Shown here one piece after another: positions 54,768 through 63,592 of a DNA stretch of 64,000 nt. The notes beneath the pieces are model-generated. The model was not told the DNA's origin. It saw only the letters and a program-made list of their open reading frames with translations, and made no database searches. How positions within the stretch are numbered: position 1 is the first letter of the stretch; every line of letters begins with the position of its first letter. Both the position numbers and the translations under genes were made by a program. Source of the stretch: Pyrinomonadaceae bacterium (GTDB lineage Bacteria; Acidobacteriota; Blastocatellia; Pyrinomonadales; Pyrinomonadaceae); the NCBI GenBank assembly GCA_021463165.1, contig JAJTWY010000003.1, positions 124,001 to 188,000 of the forward strand. Reading direction: 5' to 3'.

Positions 54768-55730
54768 ATGTATAAGAAATTAGCTGTTCTGGTTCTGGCG
54801 GTCGCATTCAGTGCTTTTTCGGTTTTCGCCCAGGTGGCGCAGACCCGCACGGCGATAGCAGGTCAAAAATATAAGATCAAAGGTGTCGTGGTAGCGAAGG
54901 AAGATACCAGTACCTTTGTCGTGCGTGATTCGGTCGGAGTCGACACGAGGATCGTGATTGCCCCGAACGCAAGCATTAAGAACAATGCCTTCTTCGGCGG
55001 CGACAAATTTCCCGTTTCGGCCCTAGTTCGAGGCCTAACGATGGAGGTCGAGGGCATTGGTGAAAGTACCGGATCGGTCTCCGTGAACAAGGTGCGGTTC
55101 GATAAAAGCAACCTACTAACCGCTCAGGCTATTGATTCTCGCGTAACGCCGGCGGAGGAACGTCTTACCGCTGCCGAGCAGAACGCTGAGCGTGTTTCGG
55201 GACAGATCGATGAGCTGATGGCGATCTCGAATGCGGCCAAGGGGGGTGCCAAAGCCGCTCAGGATACTGCAGACGCTGCGGTTGCAGGTGTAAACGCAAC
55301 GAACAAGCGGATCTCGGACCTCGATGATTACGTTGTTCAATCGACCGCGACAGTAAACTTTCGGGTGAACAGTTCTGTTCTGTCGGCCGACGCAAAAGCC
55401 TCGCTCGACCAGGTCGCAGCTGCTGCAAAGTCGCTGAAAGGATACGTGATCGAGGTCACAGGTTACGCGTCGTCTGAGGGCAACGCGAAGCAGAATAAAC
55501 TGCTGAGCGAACGTCGGGCTAAGGCTGTTAAGGACTACCTTATCGAAACCCATGAGGTCGATCTTCGCAGGTTCTCTGATTCTTATGGATTCGGCAGCCT
55601 GAAGGCAGTCGCGGATAATTCTACGCGCGAGGGCCGCGAGCAGAACCGACGTGTTGAGATCAGGCTAATGGTCAGCCGTGGGCTGAATCAAACAGTTGAG
55701 GTTAAGTCAGCCTCGAATGACAACGAATAG
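54768..55730 (+). CDS. OmpA-family outer membrane/peptidoglycan-binding protein
   Basis: The ATG at 54768, 7 nt after GAGGAG, gives 320 residues with a signal peptide (LAVLVLAVAFSAFSVFAQ). There is an N-terminal beta domain (about 35-120), an Ala-rich coiled-coil segment (about 125-190), and a C-terminal OmpA domain with IEVTGYASSEGNAKQNKLLSERR, seen as VTGYASSEGN and LSERRAKAVKDYL, ending in REQNRRVEIRL. It likely links the outer membrane to peptidoglycan. The earlier in-frame codon at 54753 lies within the leader. Confidence 0.92.
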   Translation: MYKKLAVLVLAVAFSAFSVFAQVAQTRTAIAGQKYKIKGVVVAKEDTSTFVVRDSVGVDTRIVIAPNASIKNNAFFGGDKFPVSALVRGLTMEVEGIGESTGSVSVNKVRFDKSNLLTAQAIDSRVTPAEERLTAAEQNAERVSGQIDELMAISNAAKGGAKAAQDTADAAVAGVNATNKRISDLDDYVVQSTATVNFRVNSSVLSADAKASLDQVAAAAKSLKGYVIEVTGYASSEGNAKQNKLLSERRAKAVKDYLIETHEVDLRRFSDSYGFGSLKAVADNSTREGREQNRRVEIRLMVSRGLNQTVEVKSASNDNE

Positions 55731-55814
55731 TCCTACCCTTAGATGAAGGGCAACTGAGGCGACGCGTGCTCGACCGTCGTTTTAGCTGCCCTTTGATATC
55801 TTTTCGGCAGTCCA

Positions 55815-56909
55815 ATGCGAAAACTGATCGTGGCAATTTGCGGATCTCTCCTGCTCGTGGCTGGCGCATACGGGCAAACGGCAACTCCGACACCGAAGAT
55901 CGACGATGAGGTCATCAAGATCTCGTCGAAGCTGATCGTTGTGCCGGTTTCGGTTACGGATCCTTCGGGACAGGCCGTGCCAGGGCTTACTGCGTCCGAT
56001 TTCCGGATCACGGAAGAAGGCCGGGCGCAAACGATCGAGAATGTTGGGACTGCGGAGACCGTTCCGCTTGAGATCGCGTTGCTGTTCGATGTTTCTGCCA
56101 CGACCAGCCCGATGTTCAAGTTTCAGCAGGAAACGGCGGCGAAGTTCGTGCGCGACGTTCTGAGGCCGAACGACCGGGCAACCATCTTCACCATTGGGGC
56201 AAAACCGCTGCTGGTCGGTGCCCGTGGGAGTGCCGAGGCGGCGACCGCGGCGATCATGTCGATCACCCCGACGCGCGAGTACACGGCCTTCTACGACACC
56301 GTTGGCGCCGCGGCTGAATATCTTTCAAAGAATGCCCCTGAAGGCACACGGCGTGTCATCCTTGTGATCTCTGATGGTGAGGATACAAATAGCGAGCGGA
56401 TCGCCAAAGCGATCCAGGACGGCTACCGCAAGGCCGGCGAAAAGATCAACACGCTTGACAGCAAGGCACTTTATCAACTGACTGTCGCCTCGCGAAATAC
56501 GGCAAGTATTCAGGAACGCGTTCGTGTGCTCCGTTCGCTGCAGAATGCTGATACGGTCTTCTATTCGATAAACCCGGCGGGAAGTTCGTTTCAGCTTAAT
56601 AAGATGAGTGTTTTCGGGCAGGAAAATATGCAGACATTCGCCAATGACACGGGCGGGACCGCATTTCTTCCGAAGTTTGGCCCCATCGATACGAAAGATA
56701 CTTACCAGAACGGCAATAATTCCAGAGCAAATTCAGCTACGCTCGACCGCATATTTCGTCAGATTGGAAACGAGCTTCGGTCGCAATATTTGATCCAATA
56801 TTATTCGGAATCCGAGTTTGATAACAACAAGTTCGTTCGCCTGAACGTCACTGTGCCGTCTCGCGGAGTGACTGTCCGTTCGCGTCAAGGCTATTTTGCC
56901 AAGGACTAG
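55815..56909 (+). CDS. Acidobacterial VWFA-related secreted protein
   Basis: The 364-residue protein has a signal peptide (LIVAICGSLLLVAGAYG). The domain matches the acidobacterial VWFA-related family (TIGR03436 type): VVPVSVTDPSGQAVPGLTASDFRITEEG, seen as VPGLTASDF, then a von Willebrand A fold with LLFDVSATTSP (MIDAS-like), RRVILVISDGEDTNS, and the C-terminal RSQYLIQYY. The MIDAS is imperfect, with DVSAT in place of DxSGS. It ends 4 bp into the convergent gene. Confidence 0.92.
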   Translation: MRKLIVAICGSLLLVAGAYGQTATPTPKIDDEVIKISSKLIVVPVSVTDPSGQAVPGLTASDFRITEEGRAQTIENVGTAETVPLEIALLFDVSATTSPMFKFQQETAAKFVRDVLRPNDRATIFTIGAKPLLVGARGSAEAATAAIMSITPTREYTAFYDTVGAAAEYLSKNAPEGTRRVILVISDGEDTNSERIAKAIQDGYRKAGEKINTLDSKALYQLTVASRNTASIQERVRVLRSLQNADTVFYSINPAGSSFQLNKMSVFGQENMQTFANDTGGTAFLPKFGPIDTKDTYQNGNNSRANSATLDRIFRQIGNELRSQYLIQYYSESEFDNNKFVRLNVTVPSRGVTVRSRQGYFAKD

Positions 56910-57427
56910 GAAACCTTCCGAACAACCGGCGGCTCAACCTCGCCCTTTACTTCCCGCATCGTCTTCTTAGACGGAGGTGTTACTTTACCCATTACATACG
57001 GCTCTTTTTCAACGGTCCGATTCGAGTTGGAGACCGCGATAGCTCCCATGGTCACTTGCGGTCCGATCTTTGGCTTTTTCGCCGAGAACAATGAAACGAA
57101 GAAGATCCCCGTAAAAATTGCCATCAAAAGCGAACCCGCGGCGGTTGCGGCCACTCTCGCCCGATGCTTAACGCCAGCCCAGCCGACGGGGCAGTCCTTC
57201 GTAAGGACACTGCCATCAGCGCGCTGATAGAATCGTACACATAAGCGGCCTTCGGCGTTTGTGATCAAGGCCTCCGCTTCTCCTTTCGTCATTCCGGAAA
57301 GGTTGTACACGTTCAGCTTGCAATCGCCGCAAAACCGTTTGCGGTCATCACCGTACATCTGATCCCAGTTAGCGGAACAAGGGCTTGCGATCCGTACGTT
57401 GTCGAGAGGATTATCAAATCTGGGCAT
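56906..57427 (-). CDS. Cys-motif single-pass membrane protein of unknown function
   Basis: The ATG at 57427 gives 173 residues. The N-terminal 75 residues hold a repeated bacterial motif: SPCSANWDQMYGDDRKRFCGDCKLNVYNLSGMT, seen as PCSANWDQM and RFCGDCKLNVYNLSGMT, then LCVRFYQRADG and DCPVGW. The Cys spacing suggests a metal- or haem-binding zinc-ribbon-like fold. One transmembrane helix (about 90-110) and a Pro/Lys-rich tail follow. Function unknown. It overlaps the VWFA gene tail-to-tail by 4 bp. Confidence 0.8.
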   Translation of the reverse strand: MPRFDNPLDNVRIASPCSANWDQMYGDDRKRFCGDCKLNVYNLSGMTKGEAEALITNAEGRLCVRFYQRADGSVLTKDCPVGWAGVKHRARVAATAAGSLLMAIFTGIFFVSLFSAKKPKIGPQVTMGAIAVSNSNRTVEKEPYVMGKVTPPSKKTMREVKGEVEPPVVRKVS

Positions 57428-57485
57428 ATAGAATCTCCGTTCAATCAAATGTTCAGCATTCGCTGTTGATGGTTGAACGAAGGCC

Positions 57486-58826
57486 CTAAAGATTTCTTGC
57501 GGCGCGGAGCTGAATTATTTTTTCGAAGGTGGGTTGATTGAGTTCACCGGCGGTCAGGTTCAGCCGCGACTCGGCCTCGTTCTGTGAGATGGCGCCACAA
57601 TCGATGGCCCGACGGAAATAGTTCAACAGGCCCTGTCCGGTCGCCGCATCGTCAAAGTTTGTACCGACGAGGTTTGCTCTCGCACCCTTCTCGACAAAGC
57701 TTTTGAGTCTTGCAGCCGCATCATCGATCCCTTCAAGGAAAAATGCATAGACCGCCGCGAACCGGGCCACGATCTGGGCTGGATGGAGATCCCATCCTTG
57801 ATAGAAGCCGCAGGAAAGAGCGTGCCGAATATTGTCGTAGTGCAGCTTCCATGCTGCCCAAACGGCTGCGCGATTCTCATCGAGCTGAAGAGCGTTCAGC
57901 TGATCACGGCGGTGCGGGCCTATTGGCATCACCGATGTCGCACCGTCTGAAAGTCGAACGCGCGTCCCGGTCAGCGACAGCTGCATCACGTTCCGAGCAA
58001 GATCGCACGCGGGGTGACGGAGGCTCTGCTGAGACGAAACGATTCCGAGCTCGGACATAAGATCATATGCACCGAAATGTGCCGCGACGCAACGGCCGCG
58101 AGCCGCCCCAACAATATCGGGTAATGCAAATCGCCCGTTAGCATCGATCAGAGCGCCCTTGGTCTCGACCATCACCTCGATATTTATTGAAGATCCATCC
58201 AGACCTAATTCCGCTTCCAAGGCGTCTAGGATCTCGGCCAGCAATGCGACCTCACTCGCCGAATTCACTTTCGGCAGAGTGACTACAAAATTTTGTGGAA
58301 GATCGGTGCCGGCCTCGCCCACATAAGCTGTGAGAAAAATATCAAGCGTTCGGATTGCTCGACCGCGTGTCGCTGTCCCGAGGCCTTTTATGCGTATGCC
58401 AAAGAACGGTGGCAAAGCGCCGGCGGTGCAGGCGACTCCAGACACATGCGCGGCGGCAAAGGCCTGCTCGTCTTCCTCGGTGTCCGAGCGGATGCCGTAG
58501 CCGTCTTCGAAGTCGATCCGAAAGTCTTCGAGCGGTTCGCGCGCCAGCTTTTTGAGAATTCGAGAGTGGACTACGTTCGCCGTTGCGATATCGATCCCGA
58601 GGGCGTCCGCCAGATGCCTCGCTTCCGAGGCGTAGAGATCGATCGAACGTAGTGCCACGGCTTGGATCTTTGCAAAGGTCTCGGTGCCGAACAGGTGTGC
58701 GCCGCCATAGACAGTATGGACCGGTTGGCGCGATAAAGTTTGATGAGTTGATGGATCGACAGGATCATCAGCACCCGGCATCGCGGCAAACCTGTCCGGG
58801 AAGTCGATCGGAAGCGAGGTCTTCAT
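57486..58826 (-). CDS. DUF6986 family protein (aldolase/PEP-utilising-like)
   Basis: The 446-residue protein has a TIM-barrel-like layout: DFRIDFEDGYGIRSDTEEDEQA (seen as DFEDGYG), INIEVMVETKGAL and HFGAYDLMSELGI with a C-terminal WDLHPAQIVARFAAVYAFF. These are characteristic of DUF6986, related to HpcH/citrate lyase-type aldolases. It is the third gene of the ureide operon, 18 bp after HIU hydrolase, so a role in processing a urate-derived compound is plausible but unproven. Confidence 0.85.
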   Translation of the reverse strand: MKTSLPIDFPDRFAAMPGADDPVDPSTHQTLSRQPVHTVYGGAHLFGTETFAKIQAVALRSIDLYASEARHLADALGIDIATANVVHSRILKKLAREPLEDFRIDFEDGYGIRSDTEEDEQAFAAAHVSGVACTAGALPPFFGIRIKGLGTATRGRAIRTLDIFLTAYVGEAGTDLPQNFVVTLPKVNSASEVALLAEILDALEAELGLDGSSINIEVMVETKGALIDANGRFALPDIVGAARGRCVAAHFGAYDLMSELGIVSSQQSLRHPACDLARNVMQLSLTGTRVRLSDGATSVMPIGPHRRDQLNALQLDENRAAVWAAWKLHYDNIRHALSCGFYQGWDLHPAQIVARFAAVYAFFLEGIDDAAARLKSFVEKGARANLVGTNFDDAATGQGLLNYFRRAIDCGAISQNEAESRLNLTAGELNQPTFEKIIQLRAARNL

Positions 58827-58844
58827 ACCGGTAAAGCCAAGAGA

Positions 58845-59189
58845 CTATTTACCACGGAATGTAGAGTAGCCAAACGGACTGATCAGGACGGGAACATGAT
58901 AATGCTGCATCGCATCTTTGACGACAAAGCTCACCGTGACCTGAGGGAAGAAGCACTCGATGCCGAGGAGGAGATAATAAGGCCCGGTCTCGAAGATCAA
59001 ACGATAATGTCCCGGAAGAAAGGCCTCGCTTGACGAGAGCAGATCATTCAGTCTTCCGTCTGTGTCCGTCATACCTTCGGCAATTGACTGCCAACCGGCG
59101 GTGTGAGTACGGCGTTCCAGGAGCGTGGCAATACCGGCCCCCGACCTCCCCGTGGAAATATCCAGAACATGTGTTGTGATGGCACTCAT
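58845..59189 (-). CDS. uraH: 5-hydroxyisourate hydrolase
   Basis: The 114-residue transthyretin-like protein opens with THVLDISTG and ends HYHVPVLISPFGYSTFRGK. Catalytic residues His7, Arg46 and His98 are in place (known family pattern His9, Arg47, His98). The C-terminal tetrapeptide is FRGK instead of the usual YRGS. It hydrolyses 5-hydroxyisourate to OHCU after uricase. Its ATG overlaps the uraD stop (ATGA). Confidence 0.93.
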   Translation of the reverse strand: MSAITTHVLDISTGRSGAGIATLLERRTHTAGWQSIAEGMTDTDGRLNDLLSSSEAFLPGHYRLIFETGPYYLLLGIECFFPQVTVSFVVKDAMQHYHVPVLISPFGYSTFRGK

Positions 59190-59635
59190 TTTTCAAGAAA
59201 GGCAGTAAGCCGGTGTTCGATACGCTTGCGATGTTCTTCAGTCGCTATCTGAAGTTCAGTTTCGGCTGAGTTGCCAAGCCTCGCACGACAAATGGCGACG
59301 ATCTCCGCCGGTTCATTTCCGCCGTTATAAGATACGAATATAAACCCGAATTTATGGTGATACAAACGCAAGACATCGGCTAGTTCCCCCGACTCGGTGC
59401 CGCATCGGATCTCGCCGGCCTCCGCAAAAGCAGACACCCGTTCTGGGGGCGGGAGTGAAAACCATAGGCGATCCGCAGTTTCGAACAGCGATCCCAACAT
59501 TCGAAATGGCCGTTGGAGCGTCATCTCTCGAGCCCATTGGGCCGAGCCGCTGGCCGAACGAAATATCTGCTCTGCCTCCCTATCAGGCAGGCTGTTGAGT
59601 TCGTCGAGGTTGCGGTATATCTTAAAGCCTTCCAA
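59186..59635 (-). CDS. uraD: OHCU decarboxylase-like protein
   Basis: The 149-residue protein has the family framework (SGSAQWAREMTLQRPF, YHHKFGFIFVSYNGG, EIVAICRARLGNSAETEL). The catalytic AHPxIG motif is replaced by AFAEAGEIR (69-77), so the active-site His is missing. It may be inactive or use another residue. It heads the minus-strand operon with uraH and DUF6986. No uricase or allantoinase is in the window. Confidence 0.82.
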   Translation of the reverse strand: MEGFKIYRNLDELNSLPDREAEQIFRSASGSAQWAREMTLQRPFRMLGSLFETADRLWFSLPPPERVSAFAEAGEIRCGTESGELADVLRLYHHKFGFIFVSYNGGNEPAEIVAICRARLGNSAETELQIATEEHRKRIEHRLTAFLEK

Positions 59636-59731
59636 AATGTTTACCCAATTTAACTCACGTCGGTGACGGTCGCAAATTGGTTCAGCGGTTGTCGTTATTA
59701 CGCACTGTGGAAGATAATTAGTTCAACCGCT

Positions 59732-60523
59732 ATGAATGTTCCATACCCCATAAGTGATATCCAGAAAGCAGAGTTTGCTTCATCGGGGCACATCCTGCTG
59801 GAAGGTGTGGCGACGAATGCATTTGTCCGTCAGTATCGCCCAATTATCAGGGATGCCTGCATGCACTTCGGTACTGAAACTCGGCCTATTGAAGAGCGGG
59901 ACACTTACGGAAAGGCGTTCCTGCAGACAACGAATCTGTGGCAACGGGATCAGAAAGTTAGAGATTTTGTGTTCCAGTCGCGTTTTGCCGAGGTCGCGGC
60001 CACTCTGTTGGGAGTTGAGAAGGTTCGCCTTTATCATGACCAGGCGCTTTTCAAAGAGCCTGGCGGCGGCCCGACCCCGTGGCATCAAGATCAATATTAT
60101 TGGCCGCTGGATACTGACCGAACGATCACCATGTGGATGCCCTTGGTTGATATCGACAGTAACGCGGGAATGCTTACATTCGCATCGGGATCACATCGCG
60201 GAGGAGCGGTCGATGACCTGGCTATCTCAGATGAGAGTGACAGGATCCTTGCCGGCCACGTTGCTGACAAACGATACCCGGTGGTGCGGGCGGAAAGGAT
60301 GGCTGCCGGGGATGCCACTTTTCATCTTGGGTTGACGATCCACACTGCGGGTGGGAACGGATCAGAAATAATGAGGGAAGTGATGACCATCATATATTTT
60401 GCGGATCAGACAAGGATCACTGAACCGAGAAACTCGCACCAGCGAGCCGATCTGGAAACATGGCTGAGGCCGCGAATGCCGGGCCAGCTTGCCGACGGCG
60501 AGCTGAACCCTGTCCTCAATTGA
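59732..60523 (+). CDS. Phytanoyl-CoA dioxygenase (PhyH) family protein
   Basis: The ATG at 59732 gives 263 residues. The Fe(II) site is HQD in PWHQDQYYWPL and a distal His in LTIHTAGGN; the 2-oxoglutarate Arg lies near the C-terminus (TRITEPRNSHQR). The MWMPLVDIDSNAGMLTFASGSHR strand, seen as GMLTFASGSHR, is typical. The substrate is unknown. It is divergent from the ureide operon and followed 2 bp later by malQ. The frame from 59663 adds a doubtful leader. Confidence 0.9.
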   Translation: MNVPYPISDIQKAEFASSGHILLEGVATNAFVRQYRPIIRDACMHFGTETRPIEERDTYGKAFLQTTNLWQRDQKVRDFVFQSRFAEVAATLLGVEKVRLYHDQALFKEPGGGPTPWHQDQYYWPLDTDRTITMWMPLVDIDSNAGMLTFASGSHRGGAVDDLAISDESDRILAGHVADKRYPVVRAERMAAGDATFHLGLTIHTAGGNGSEIMREVMTIIYFADQTRITEPRNSHQRADLETWLRPRMPGQLADGELNPVLN

Positions 60524-60525
60524 GT

Positions 60526-62064
60526 ATGGCCGGAATTTTCGAACGGGCCTCGGGCCTACTGCTTCATCCCACATCATTGCCCGGAAGCTACGGTATCGGC
60601 GACCTCGGGCCGAGTGCCTTTTCGTTTGTGGACTTCCTGGTATCTGCGGGTCAACGGCTTTGGCAGATCCTACCTCTCAGTCCTCCGGGCGAGGGAAATT
60701 CGCCATACTCTGCATATTCGGCCTTCGCCGGGAATACGTTGCTTGTCTCGCCCGAGACGCTGGTCGACGACGGAATGTTGACGGCGACAGATCTCGACGG
60801 CGCCCCAGCGATCACAGATGAAAGGATCGACTTCGAAATCGTCTCCCGTTGGAAAAGTGAACTGCTTATAAGAGCTTTCGAACACTTTCGAGCGGGGCCG
60901 TCGACAATTATCGTCGATGAGTTCGACTATTTCTGTCGGACGAATGCGTGGTGGCTCGAGGATTATGCTTTGTTTCGTGCGATCAAAGCGGCAAATTCTG
61001 AGAAGGCTTGGTTTTTTTGGGCCGAGCCGTTGAAGTTTCGCGACCCTTCGGCCCTGGCCACGATCCGCTCACAGCTCTCTCGCGAGATCGAGAGGGAGAA
61101 GTTTTCGCAATATATCTTTTTTCGTCAGTGGCTTGCAGTCCGCCGTTACGCTAATGAGCGAGGCGTTCGGATCATCGGCGACATCCCGATATTTGTTGCG
61201 CTCGATTCTGCTGATGTCTGGTGCAACCAGAATAGCTTTAAGTTGAACGAAGACGGGTCGCCGAAGGTAGTTGCGGGAGTTCCGCCGGATTACTTTTCGA
61301 AAACGGGGCAACGCTGGGGCAATCCAATCTACGATTGGCAGTCCATGCTTCGCGACGATTTTGGCTGGTGGGCAGCGCGAATCGCTTTCAACTACGAGAT
61401 GGTCGATATCGTCCGGCTCGATCACTTTATTGGATTTGTAAGAAACTGGGAAGTTCCGGGCGAGGATCAGACGGCTGAGAATGGCAGCTGGGAGGAGGTG
61501 CCGGGCGTTGAGTTATTCAAAACATTGCTACGCAGGCTCGGCTCACTACGCGTGATCGCAGAAGACCTCGGAGTCATGACACAGGAGGTTGCGGAACTGC
61601 GGGACGAGCTTGGCTTTCCAGGGATGCGGATACTGCAGTTTGCGTTCGGTGGAGATACATATAATTCAAATCTTCCTCACAACTACCCCGCAAACTCCGT
61701 GGTTTACACTGGGACTCATGACAACGATACTACCGTCGGTTGGTGGAATTCGATCGCAGGAAAGAGAAAAGGCTGGGAGGCGAAGACCCGTAAACACTGT
61801 CTCGAATATCTCCGTTCGAACGGCCGCGAGATACACTGGGATATGATCCGAGCGGCCTTAGCGTCGGTAGCAAATACCGCGATCATCCCGGTGCAGGATA
61901 TTCTGGGCCTCGGAAGCGACCACAGAATGAATTTACCCGCTTCGACCGCAGGTAACTGGGAATGGCGGCTCACCGATGGGGCACTTAGCTCCGATGCTGC
62001 CAGAAGACTTAGAGGCCTTGCCGAGATGTTCGGAAGGGCCGATCGAGGAGTAGAAAATATATGA
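60526..62064 (+). CDS. malQ: 4-alpha-glucanotransferase (amylomaltase)
   Basis: The ATG at 60526, 2 bp after the PhyH stop, gives 512 residues of a GH77 enzyme: SGLLLHPTSLPGSYGIGDLG, SPYSAYSAFAGN, RIIGDIPIFVALDSADVW, IVRLDHFIGF with the nucleophile Asp, VIAEDLGVMT with the acid Glu, and VYTGTHDNDTTVGWW. It disproportionates maltodextrins in the cytoplasm and normally works with glycogen enzymes, none of which are nearby. The frame from 60460 is a poor start. Confidence 0.95.
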   Translation: MAGIFERASGLLLHPTSLPGSYGIGDLGPSAFSFVDFLVSAGQRLWQILPLSPPGEGNSPYSAYSAFAGNTLLVSPETLVDDGMLTATDLDGAPAITDERIDFEIVSRWKSELLIRAFEHFRAGPSTIIVDEFDYFCRTNAWWLEDYALFRAIKAANSEKAWFFWAEPLKFRDPSALATIRSQLSREIEREKFSQYIFFRQWLAVRRYANERGVRIIGDIPIFVALDSADVWCNQNSFKLNEDGSPKVVAGVPPDYFSKTGQRWGNPIYDWQSMLRDDFGWWAARIAFNYEMVDIVRLDHFIGFVRNWEVPGEDQTAENGSWEEVPGVELFKTLLRRLGSLRVIAEDLGVMTQEVAELRDELGFPGMRILQFAFGGDTYNSNLPHNYPANSVVYTGTHDNDTTVGWWNSIAGKRKGWEAKTRKHCLEYLRSNGREIHWDMIRAALASVANTAIIPVQDILGLGSDHRMNLPASTAGNWEWRLTDGALSSDAARRLRGLAEMFGRADRGVENI

Positions 62065-62612
62065 GCATGATCCGTTTGACGCCCGCCCTTTGGCTTTCGA
62101 TCTTGTTAGTGCTTCCCGCATATTCGCAAGTGAAGGCCCCAAAAACGGTGCGAGACTTCTTCATGGCTCTTCCGGATAAATACTTCAGCCTGGATTGCTG
62201 CATGTCAATGCCGCATTCACGACAAAAACCTGAGTACTTAAAGCGTTATCTGAATGTTGAGGATACGCCGAATGGCTACCTTAGCGGGTACGGTGACGCG
62301 GCCCAGGAAGGATTTGTAATGGCCCTCTTCAAACTGCCGACCGGTAAGTATTTGATCGGATTTTACACATACGGCGAGGGAGGAGTGGAAGATACGCCGT
62401 GGACTGTTTTTCTAAACTATGATCGCGGCCGATGGACCGACGTCTCAAAAACAACTATTCCCGGCTACAACAAGGAAAAGTACATTTATGAGCTTCCGCG
62501 AAAGGGAACGACGGTTGAAGTATTTGAAAAGGACGAGAACGGCCAGGACTGGTACAAGGGGAAAAAGTTGTACGACCTTGTTTGGAAGAATGGAAGATTC
62601 ATCAAGCAGTGA
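62061..62612 (+). CDS. Secreted protein of unknown function
   Basis: The ATG overlaps the malQ stop (ATGA). The 183-residue product has a signal peptide (LTPALWLSILLVLPAYSQ) and a body of charged beta strands with a short Cys pair (SLDCCMSMPHS). YLSGYGDAAQEGFVMALF and DRGRWTDVSKTTIPGYN are conspicuous but not assignable. Translational coupling to malQ suggests co-expression. Confidence 0.75.
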   Translation: MSMIRLTPALWLSILLVLPAYSQVKAPKTVRDFFMALPDKYFSLDCCMSMPHSRQKPEYLKRYLNVEDTPNGYLSGYGDAAQEGFVMALFKLPTGKYLIGFYTYGEGGVEDTPWTVFLNYDRGRWTDVSKTTIPGYNKEKYIYELPRKGTTVEVFEKDENGQDWYKGKKLYDLVWKNGRFIKQ

Positions 62613-62703
62613 TGCAGCTTCGATCGGGCTTTGATCCAGCATTTCCTTGACTTGCAAGTCGTTTTAGCGTAAAACTTTAGCAGTTTCCAGACACGATAAT
62701 ATT

Positions 62704-62722
62704 TGGGGTCGGCCCCATTTTT
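62704..62722 (+). terminator. Short intrinsic terminator
   Basis: TGGGG-TCGG-CCCCA forms a 5-bp G/C stem with a UUCG-like tetraloop, followed by T5 (62718-62722). It lies 92 bp after the secreted-protein gene but only 14 bp before the next ATG, so it could also attenuate that gene. Confidence 0.55.
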
Positions 62723-62736
62723 GACTTAGTCGTCTT

Positions 62737-63570
62737 ATGGCATCTAACCTGGTTTCGATTCAGCGCCGCGGGTTTGGACAGACGATGCGACGCGATGGCT
62801 GGTGGATCGCTCCGCTGCTGACCTTCCTTGGCCTTGGCGCGTTTATCGTCTATTCGACTTGGGCCGCGTTCCAGGGGGAACATTATTTTGTCCAAGGCAC
62901 GGGATACCTCTCGCCGATGTATTCGCCGGTGCTTTTCGATTCGTGGAAGATCGCTCCGGCTGTTTCCGGGCATTCGTGGTTCGGTCCGTGGCCGGCTTGG
63001 CTGCCGCAGTCGATGATCCTGCCGCTGACTCCGGCATTTCTGATACTTTGGGCTCCCGGCGGATTTCGCTTTACGTGCTATTACTATCGGGGTGCCTATT
63101 ATAAGTCCTTCTGGGCTGATCCGCCTGCGTGCGCCGTTGGCGAGCCGCGGCATGATTACCGAGGCGAGAAAAAGCTGCCGCTCATATTGCAGAACATCCA
63201 CCGGTATTTTCTGTATCTGGCACTTGTCTTTATATGCATCCTTGCCTACGACGCCTGGAGCGCGATGTGGTTCACGGACGCGCGTTCCGGCACTCGTTTC
63301 GGCATTGGCGTCGGTACCCTCGTTCTTTCGATGAACGTCGTCCTGCTCGGCAGCTATACATTCGGCTGCCATTCACTGCGTCACTTGGTGGGAGGCCGCT
63401 GCGACACAATATCGACACGCCCGGTCCAACACAAACTCTGGAAATGGGTAAGCAAACTGAACAAGCGCCATATGCTGTTCGCCTGGCTGTCACTGTTCTG
63501 GGTCGGGTTCAGCGATTTTTACGTGCGAATGGTGTCCATGGGGATCTGGGCCGACTATCGATTTTTCTAG
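62737..63570 (+). CDS. Succinate dehydrogenase-type membrane anchor (Sdh1-like)
   Basis: The 277-residue membrane protein has about five hydrophobic helices (about 22-45, 88-110, 150-172, 190-212 and 243-262). The loop FTCYYYRGAYYKSFWADPPACAVGEP, seen as YYYRGAYYKSFW and PPACAVGEP, followed by LPLILQNIHRYFLY, matches the membrane subunit of actinobacterial Sdh1 (Rv0249c-like). His residues in NIHRYF and HSLRHL could bind haem. The expected sdhA and sdhB genes do not follow here. Confidence 0.82.
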   Translation: MASNLVSIQRRGFGQTMRRDGWWIAPLLTFLGLGAFIVYSTWAAFQGEHYFVQGTGYLSPMYSPVLFDSWKIAPAVSGHSWFGPWPAWLPQSMILPLTPAFLILWAPGGFRFTCYYYRGAYYKSFWADPPACAVGEPRHDYRGEKKLPLILQNIHRYFLYLALVFICILAYDAWSAMWFTDARSGTRFGIGVGTLVLSMNVVLLGSYTFGCHSLRHLVGGRCDTISTRPVQHKLWKWVSKLNKRHMLFAWLSLFWVGFSDFYVRMVSMGIWADYRFF

Positions 63571-63592
63571 CTGCTGAGAGATTTGTCCGTAG

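Noticed and set aside
62677-63372. 231-codon minus-strand frame over the Sdh anchor gene
   Set aside because: Antisense to a membrane protein with a convincing family loop.
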